This document shows positions 32,592-36,855 of a stretch of 36,855 nucleotides of DNA, piece by piece. Under the pieces are notes generated by a model that was not told the DNA's origin, ran no database searches, and saw only the letters and a program-made list of their open reading frames with translations. Position numbers and translations under genes: made by a program. The stretch comes from Candidatus Uhrbacteria bacterium GW2011_GWF2_39_13 (GTDB lineage: Bacteria; Patescibacteriota; Patescibacteriia; UBA9934; GWF2-40-263), in contig LBWG01000009.1 in assembly GCA_000993535.1 (NCBI GenBank), positions 45,800 through 82,654 of the forward strand, written 5' to 3'. The first letter of the stretch is position 1, and each line of letters starts with the position of its first letter.

Positions 32592-33342
32592 GTTCTAGTG
32601 GTTTGGAAAGTTTCCAAGCCATTTGAAATAATGAGGTTATAGATTCTTTCATATGTCCGTGATTGATTCTTACAGCAAAAGTATGTGTTCCTGAGAATAA
32701 AACAAGAGAATTTTTAAACATCCAAAAAGAGGATTCAATAAGAACTCCCAATGGGAGAACTCGCACTTCTATGTTGTGCTCAATGAATTTTGGACGGATA
32801 AATAATTCTTGACCTGTAGGAATAAGCGATTTGGTATGAATTCCTTTACGGGCTTTTTGTTTTGAGAGAGCATGAAAGAGTTCTTCTGTAAGAATAGCTT
32901 GATAATGTTGAGAGCTAGGAGATTCAAATGTAAATAAATCATCTCCTTTTTTTAATTCTTCGACTACTTTTGCCATTAAATGCTCAAGAGTTTCTGGTGT
33001 ATCGTAGATTTCCGCAGTGGGTTTTTTATCTGCTTGATGATATTCATTATGGAGTCGTCCTGCAAGTTGTTCTATGACTTCTAGTTGAGCTTTATGGTGT
33101 TCGACAAGAATGTGAGGATCCTCAATCCAAAAGATTTTTTTACCTTTGCTCAAGTGAGAAGTTAAAAGTCCTTTGGCTTTTAGACGATCTAAAATACTGG
33201 CAACCGTTGTGCGTGAAGTTTTAGTTTTATGAGCTATTTCAGCCACAATGGTTTCTCCCAAATGGAGACAAGCAAGGTAGACATGCACTTCTATTTCAGA
33301 AAGACCCATTTGTTTTAAGAGAGTTTTTACAGGAGTTGACAT
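32572..33342 (-). CDS. TrmB-family transcriptional regulator
   Basis: 256 residues. The N-terminal ~75 residues form a winged helix-turn-helix of TrmB type: LLKQMGLSEIEVHVYLACLHLGETIVAEIAHKTKTSRTTVASILDRLKAKGLL followed by the wing. A short helical linker leads to a C-terminal domain of about 150 residues (EIYDTPETLEHLMAKVVEELKKGDDLFTFESPSS...FRPKFIEHNIEVRVLPLGVLIESSFWMFKNSLVLFSG), the sugar or effector-sensing or dimerisation part in TrmB relatives. Such proteins often control sugar metabolism in archaea; targets here are unknown. It is divergent from the HD-domain gene, with ~200 bp of A/T-rich DNA between them that may hold both promoters. The ATG start is in a plausible place, but no Shine-Dalgarno is seen. 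Confidence 0.82.
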   Translation of the reverse strand: MSTPVKTLLKQMGLSEIEVHVYLACLHLGETIVAEIAHKTKTSRTTVASILDRLKAKGLLTSHLSKGKKIFWIEDPHILVEHHKAQLEVIEQLAGRLHNEYHQADKKPTAEIYDTPETLEHLMAKVVEELKKGDDLFTFESPSSQHYQAILTEELFHALSKQKARKGIHTKSLIPTGQELFIRPKFIEHNIEVRVLPLGVLIESSFWMFKNSLVLFSGTHTFAVRINHGHMKESITSLFQMAWKLSKPLEQKTTLG

Positions 33343-33466
33343 AGATTTTGATAGATAACGATGAAAGTTTTCGTCAGGATTATTTGTTTAGAAAAAAGAA
33401 TTTTTATCTTATTTTAGCAGAAAAAATGTTTTTATTCATGTATAGCTGTAGAACGTTTTTATTTTT

Positions 33467-33496
33467 TTCACAAACAATTTTTTTCCCGTGTATTAT
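33467..33496 (+). promoter_or_regulatory. Candidate promoter for the HD-coaDE operon
   Basis: TTCACA (33467-33472), 18-bp spacer, TATTAT (33491-33496). The rest of the 33343-33544 gap is A/T-rich with homopolymer runs and no other clear element. Confidence 0.45.
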
Positions 33497-33544
33497 AAAG
33501 TTCAGTTCTTTCATAAATCAACCTGTTTTTTTGGAGGATATCCT

Positions 33545-34156
33545 ATGGATCTTTTTACGATATGGAAACAAACCATGGAGTGTTTGAATTGTCTTGAACA
33601 AAAAGATATGTTTGATGATCTGCTTTTATGTTATCAAGAAGCTTCACGTCAGTATCATACTACTCAACATCTCGTGAGTTGTTTTATTCACTATGAGATA
33701 TGTCAGTCGAAAATGAAAGATCCTTTGGTCGTGGCGTTAGCTCTTTTTTATCACGATGTGGTTTATGATGTACGTCGATTAGACAACGAACAGATGAGCG
33801 CACAAGCATGGCAACGTGATGGAAGCAGACTTGGTTTATCAAATGAGACTATTGAGAATGTGACTGGAATGATTCTTGCGACCAAAAATCATAAGACGGA
33901 AGATGCAGATACTCAGATATTTTTAGATATTGATTTATCAATTTTGGGAGAACAAGACGAAGTGTTTGATCAGTTCGAACGTGATATTCGTGCTGAGTAT
34001 GTCTGGGTTCCAGAAGAAATTTTTCGAAATCGACGTGAACAGATTCTTCGAAAATTTCTTGAACGTGATCAGATTTTTTACACATCTTCTTTTTGCTCAT
34101 TTGAACAAAAAGCACGTAAGAATCTATGGCGTCGCATTGTTGAGTTAGGGAAATAA
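33545..34156 (+). CDS. HD-domain phosphohydrolase-like protein (COG4339 type)
   Basis: 203 residues from the ATG at 33545, fixed by a strong GGAGG at 33533-33537. The metal-binding HD pattern is present: His38 and His42 (YHTTQHL), then His70-Asp71 (ALALFYHDVVYD), followed by NEQMSA and, further on, DIDLSILG with a distal aspartate. This layout fits the small predicted metal-dependent HD hydrolases of COG4339, whose substrate is not established. The C-terminal part (FRNRREQILRKFLERDQIFYTSSF...KARKNLWRRI) is typical of that group. The coaDE fusion follows 33 bases later on the same strand, probably in the same transcript. The reading frame extends upstream of this ATG but lacks similarity there. 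Confidence 0.82.
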   Translation: MDLFTIWKQTMECLNCLEQKDMFDDLLLCYQEASRQYHTTQHLVSCFIHYEICQSKMKDPLVVALALFYHDVVYDVRRLDNEQMSAQAWQRDGSRLGLSNETIENVTGMILATKNHKTEDADTQIFLDIDLSILGEQDEVFDQFERDIRAEYVWVPEEIFRNRREQILRKFLERDQIFYTSSFCSFEQKARKNLWRRIVELGK

Positions 34157-34189
34157 ACCAAAAATGCGATAAATTAAGGGAGAATTCTT

Positions 34190-35383
34190 ATGTTTATAAA
34201 ATGGATTCTTTGGCTGGTGTCTCTATTGAGAAAGGCCAAAAAACCTCTGTTTTATCGAGGACTTGTACCCATCTCGGGAGATCCGATTACCAACGGTCAC
34301 ATTGACCTGATTCGTCGGGCTGCACAGAACTGTCTGACGCTTATTGTGCTTATTGCCAATAATGAAGAAAAGGTTGGTAAATATACTTTCTTACTTGAAG
34401 AACGTTTATCGATGGCAAAACGTGCGCTTGTTTCATTGAAAAATGTAGAAGTTCTTTCAAGCGATGGACTTCTTGTTGACGTATTCATGCGTGAAGGATG
34501 TGATGTGGTTTTTCGAGGAATTCGCAATGAGCAGGATCGCGAATACGAACTTCAGCAAATGAGATACAATAACCTCCTGTTCCCTGGTTTTAGCGAACAT
34601 GTGAATTTCCTTCCTGCCAGACAGGAACTTTCTGAGATCTCAAGTTCACTTGTGAAAGCTCTCGTTCTTCAGGGTGTGGACGTGTCTGCGTATGTTCCGC
34701 TTTTTATCAAGGCGGCTCTTGAGAAGAGACTCCGTGAACAGATTTTTGTGGGAATTACTGGAGAAATTGCTAGCGGAAAAACGTGGGTTGCTACACAGCT
34801 GACCCAGCGACTTGGAGGAGTCTACATTAATTTTGATGAGATCATCCGTGAGTTCTATGATCAACAGACTCCTGGGGCTCAGTTAGTACGCAATGAGCTC
34901 ACGAGACTGTTTGGACCAGAGGTTCTTGTCCAGGAAGGAACTCGAGTTGACCGACAAATTCTTAAAACACGAATTTTTAGTCACCCATCTTCTGGTGAAA
35001 TGATAAAGATGGTGGAATCTCTTACTGCACCACACGTGATGCGACTTTATCGACAAAAATTGACCAGGGCAAAAGGGCTTGTGATCGTCGAATGGGCGCA
35101 GATGGCCAAGATGGGCATGAGTCCTTTGGTTAACAATAATGTCATTGTGGTAGAGTCTGCTGATCTAGAGGTATTCCTTGAAAAACGAGAGATTGATTCT
35201 GGAACGTTTAATCGTGTTTTGTCTCATCAATGGAGCGCGCAACATCAGAGAGATCTGCTTAAAATCGTGGCCGATCGTGATGAATATGGAGATATAATGC
35301 TTTATCAGAATTATCTCGACCCCGAACGCTCAAACACAAGTTTGACTGAACTTGAGGAGTTTGTGAGAGGATTGAATTCTTGA
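34190..35383 (+). CDS. CoaD-CoaE fusion: phosphopantetheine adenylyltransferase / dephospho-CoA kinase
   Basis: 397 residues carrying both last enzymes of CoA synthesis. Domain 1 (about 20-175) is CoaD: ISGDPITNGHIDLIRRAA (TNGH at 34-37, the ATP-binding signature), LLVDVFMREGCDVVFRGIRNEQDREYELQQM and ISSSLVKAL. It adenylates 4'-phosphopantetheine. Domain 2 (about 184-397) is CoaE: VGITGEIASGKT (P-loop at 191-198), a YINFDEIIREF segment with the conserved Asp, the FGPEVL...GTRVDRQILKTRIFS core and a lid with NRVLSHQWSAQHQRDLL. It phosphorylates dephospho-CoA. There is no stop or frameshift between domains. The start is supported by AGGGAG (34177-34182). An order of PPAT then kinase is the arrangement of eukaryotic CoA synthase; in bacteria the genes are normally separate. 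The DAD motif in CoaE is degenerate (NFD). Confidence 0.88.
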   Translation: MFIKWILWLVSLLRKAKKPLFYRGLVPISGDPITNGHIDLIRRAAQNCLTLIVLIANNEEKVGKYTFLLEERLSMAKRALVSLKNVEVLSSDGLLVDVFMREGCDVVFRGIRNEQDREYELQQMRYNNLLFPGFSEHVNFLPARQELSEISSSLVKALVLQGVDVSAYVPLFIKAALEKRLREQIFVGITGEIASGKTWVATQLTQRLGGVYINFDEIIREFYDQQTPGAQLVRNELTRLFGPEVLVQEGTRVDRQILKTRIFSHPSSGEMIKMVESLTAPHVMRLYRQKLTRAKGLVIVEWAQMAKMGMSPLVNNNVIVVESADLEVFLEKREIDSGTFNRVLSHQWSAQHQRDLLKIVADRDEYGDIMLYQNYLDPERSNTSLTELEEFVRGLNS

Positions 35384-35390
35384 GTTTTTA

Positions 35391-35421
35391 ATCTCCGATG
35401 AAACGCATCGGGGATTTTTTT
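35391..35421 (+). terminator. Terminator after the coaDE fusion
   Basis: ATCTCCGATG (35391-35400) pairs with CATCGGGGAT (35406-35415) around AAACG, followed by a T tract. Confidence 0.85.
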
Positions 35422-35422
35422 G

Positions 35423-35455
35423 AAAAAACCGCCGATTTAAGTCGGCGGTTTTTTT
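35423..35455 (-). terminator. Second, bidirectional terminator facing the coiled-coil gene
   Basis: A 13-bp stem (35423-35435 with 35442-35454) flanked by A and T tracts. The minus-strand gene's stop codon (35454-35456) overlaps the right arm. Confidence 0.85.
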
Positions 35456-36134
35456 ATCCTGTTTTTTGTAATTTTTGTTCCCCTTCTTTTTTCTGTTCAT
35501 CTATCCGGCGTTTCATCTCAAGGAGTTGTACATGGTCATTAAGAGTATTTTTTAACTTCCTTATTTTCGCCTTGAGTGACCAGATTTTCCAGAAAAATGC
35601 TTTTTCTTTTTCGGCTTGAGTTAATGCCTCTTTTACCTGTTCGAGTTCTTGTTTTTCTCGTTCAATTTGTTGTTCATAAATATCCGCAGCTCTTTCTGAT
35701 AATGCGGACATTTCTGTTTGACGTCGAGGATCCTGTACCTTTAACGTACTGGGTGTCCATCTTTTCTCATATTGTGTACTTACTAAACGCAGGGTTGTAG
35801 CGCGTTTTTCATTTTCATCTTGTATTTGTCGTGCTCGTTCCAGTTTTGCTTGTGCAAGTTTAAATTTTGTTATATTTATTTTAGGTTCTTTCTTAAGATC
35901 CTCTATTTCTTTTTCTATTTTTTGGATCAATATTTTAATATTAGGATTTGTCTCTAACTGGGTTCGCACACTCTCTGCGGCACTTAGTTTAATTCTAGAA
36001 TCTCTGGGTTTAATGTCATAGCTCTTCGCTTGAATAGGGTAAATTTGTTCTTTTCCTCTTCTTCCTTGTCTATATTCTGTTTGAGAGCTCTCTATCTCTT
36101 TAGGATAAAGAACTGTTTCAGCACGTAAGTTCAT
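35454..36134 (-). CDS. Hypothetical coiled-coil protein
   Basis: 226 residues from the ATG at 36134 (an earlier in-frame ATG at 36176 would add a short hydrophobic stretch, TYTIIILKYLIVC; a TATACT that could be a -10 box lies between, favouring the shorter form). The sequence is highly charged, and the second half is strongly helical: IQKIEKEIEDLKKEPK, LAQAKLERARQIQDENEKRA, and YEQQIEREKQELEQVKEALTQAEKEKAFFWKIWSLKAKIRKLKNTL. This suggests one or two long coiled coils with a single aromatic patch (FFWKIW). No enzymatic motif, nucleotide-binding motif or clear membrane anchor is seen. It lies alone between the coaDE operon and divergent ruvC. Function unknown. Confidence 0.65.
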   Translation of the reverse strand: MNLRAETVLYPKEIESSQTEYRQGRRGKEQIYPIQAKSYDIKPRDSRIKLSAAESVRTQLETNPNIKILIQKIEKEIEDLKKEPKINITKFKLAQAKLERARQIQDENEKRATTLRLVSTQYEKRWTPSTLKVQDPRRQTEMSALSERAADIYEQQIEREKQELEQVKEALTQAEKEKAFFWKIWSLKAKIRKLKNTLNDHVQLLEMKRRIDEQKKEGEQKLQKTG

Positions 36135-36248
36135 ACATACGATTAGATATTTTAAGATGATAATAGTATAAGTCATTTTTTTGATATTAAAAACTTTTTT
36201 GGTTGATGAAAGAGTTTTGTTTTGTTACCCTTTCTTTAAGTAAAAAAT

Positions 36249-36734
36249 ATGAATATGGAAGGACATCTTATTTTAGGTCTTGATCCTGGGTATGGACGTT
36301 TGGGTTTTGGAGTCATTCATGTCGAAGAGTCAAACATTCAATTAGTTGATTATGGAGTGGCGATCACCACTTCTGGTGATTGTTTTGAACAACGTCTTTT
36401 AAGTTTAGGAAATGATTTGCAGGATTTATTTACTCACCATCAACCTCATATAGTTGCTATTGAAAAACTTTTTTTTGGGAAAAGCTCTACCACGGCTATG
36501 AATGTCGCGCATGCGCGCGGCGTGGCATTACTCATGGCTGCTCAAGCAGGAGTCCCTGTGCTTGAATTCACTCCTGCACAAGTGAAAAAAGCCGTGACGG
36601 GAGATGGAAAGGCTGGGAAAGCGGCTATGCAACAGATGGTAAAAATTCTTTTAAACTTACCTATGATTCCTAAACCAGATGACGCTGCAGACGCTTTAGC
36701 GGTTGCTATCACGGCTAGTACGAAAAAGTGGTGA
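36249..36734 (+). CDS. ruvC: Crossover junction endodeoxyribonuclease RuvC
   Basis: 161 residues, normal length. The RNase H-like fold carries the four acidic catalytic positions in family context: GLDPGYGRLGFGV (first Asp), AIEKLFFGKSSTTAMNVAHARGVALLMAA (Glu), and KPDDAADALAVAI with the final pair of Asp residues. EFTPAQVKKAVTGDGKAGKAAMQQMV is the characteristic DNA-binding loop region. It cleaves Holliday junctions as a dimer and works with RuvAB (not in this window) after RecA strand exchange. ATGs at 36249 and 36255 are both possible. No Shine-Dalgarno. It is divergent from the coiled-coil gene. Confidence 0.96.
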   Translation: MNMEGHLILGLDPGYGRLGFGVIHVEESNIQLVDYGVAITTSGDCFEQRLLSLGNDLQDLFTHHQPHIVAIEKLFFGKSSTTAMNVAHARGVALLMAAQAGVPVLEFTPAQVKKAVTGDGKAGKAAMQQMVKILLNLPMIPKPDDAADALAVAITASTKKW

Positions 36735-36765
36735 GAGAATTCTTTTGATTAAGGCTCCGTGTCAA

Positions 36766-36831
36766 CCGATTTAATAATCTAACCCTCACTGTTCTTTTAG
36801 CTATCATTGTCCGATGTAATAATCTAACCCT
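36766..36831. repeat. Two copies of a 21-bp direct repeat at the right edge
   Basis: Copies at 36766-36786 and 36811-36831 are identical at 20 of 21 positions and share the core TAATAATCTAACCCT, with a 24-bp spacer between them (45-bp period). No gene is seen between the ruvC stop and the window edge. Confidence 0.75.
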
Positions 36832-36855
36832 ATAGAGTAGATTTCTTCCGTGAGG

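Noticed and set aside
36766-36831. CRISPR array
   Set aside because: Only two repeats are visible, with one mismatch, a 21-bp repeat and one spacer, and no cas gene in the window.

Overview
The window looks like a piece of a small-genome Patescibacteria (CPR) chromosome, standard code, roughly 40% GC. This is inferred from the overall gene style: a huge cell-surface protein with an acidic tail, an O-antigen-ligase/TPR protein, a RodZ-like helix-turn-helix membrane protein beside FtsK, an extended S6, and housekeeping genes mostly lacking Shine-Dalgarno sequences. No rRNA or marker phylogeny is available here, so the phylum assignment is a judgement.

Layout. (1) 1-7219: envelope genes, namely a surface protein cut by the left edge, a polytopic O-antigen ligase-like protein with TPRs, and a lipoprotein with a Pro/Thr stalk carrying a divergent formylglycine-enzyme-like domain. 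(2) 7245-12041: a tRNA-Ala(GGC) followed by an A/T-rich accessory island bracketed by two 77-bp direct repeats (75/77 identical). It holds a GIY-YIG nuclease, an XRE regulator, a type II restriction endonuclease, a cytosine-5 methyltransferase and a DUF2130 zinc-ribbon/coiled-coil/PD-(D/E)XK protein, the last four in one tight operon. (3) 12140-16213: ychF, convergent with an ABC-F ATPase and a THUMP-type RNA methyltransferase. (4) 16253-19162: rpsF-ssb-rpsR, then an EpmA-type lysyl-tRNA-synthetase paralogue directly before efp. (5) 19166-24578, all on the minus strand: an unknown nuclease-like protein, recA, an orphan Phd/YefM-like antitoxin, a RodZ-like gene and ftsK. (6) 24579-25231: a 653-bp gene-free stretch packed with structure (nested inverted repeat, strong promoter, 26-bp palindrome, possible structured RNA with terminator, 130-nt long hairpin) leading into rpoB-rpoC. 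(7) 32556-36734: a TrmB-like regulator, an HD-domain protein, a CoaD-CoaE fusion, a coiled-coil protein and ruvC. The right edge carries two copies of a 21-bp repeat.

Functional threads. Transcription and translation (rpoBC, rpsF, rpsR, efp with its presumed modifying ligase, ychF, ABC-F, tRNA-Ala) dominate, with DNA maintenance (recA, ssb, ruvC, ftsK) and surface biogenesis. The two places most likely to hold something undescribed are the repeat-bracketed restriction island with its DUF2130 partner and the unusually structured region in front of rpoB. The CoaD-CoaE fusion and the epmA-efp pair are the most informative individual gene observations. All coordinates and motifs were read by eye; nothing was searched against a database.
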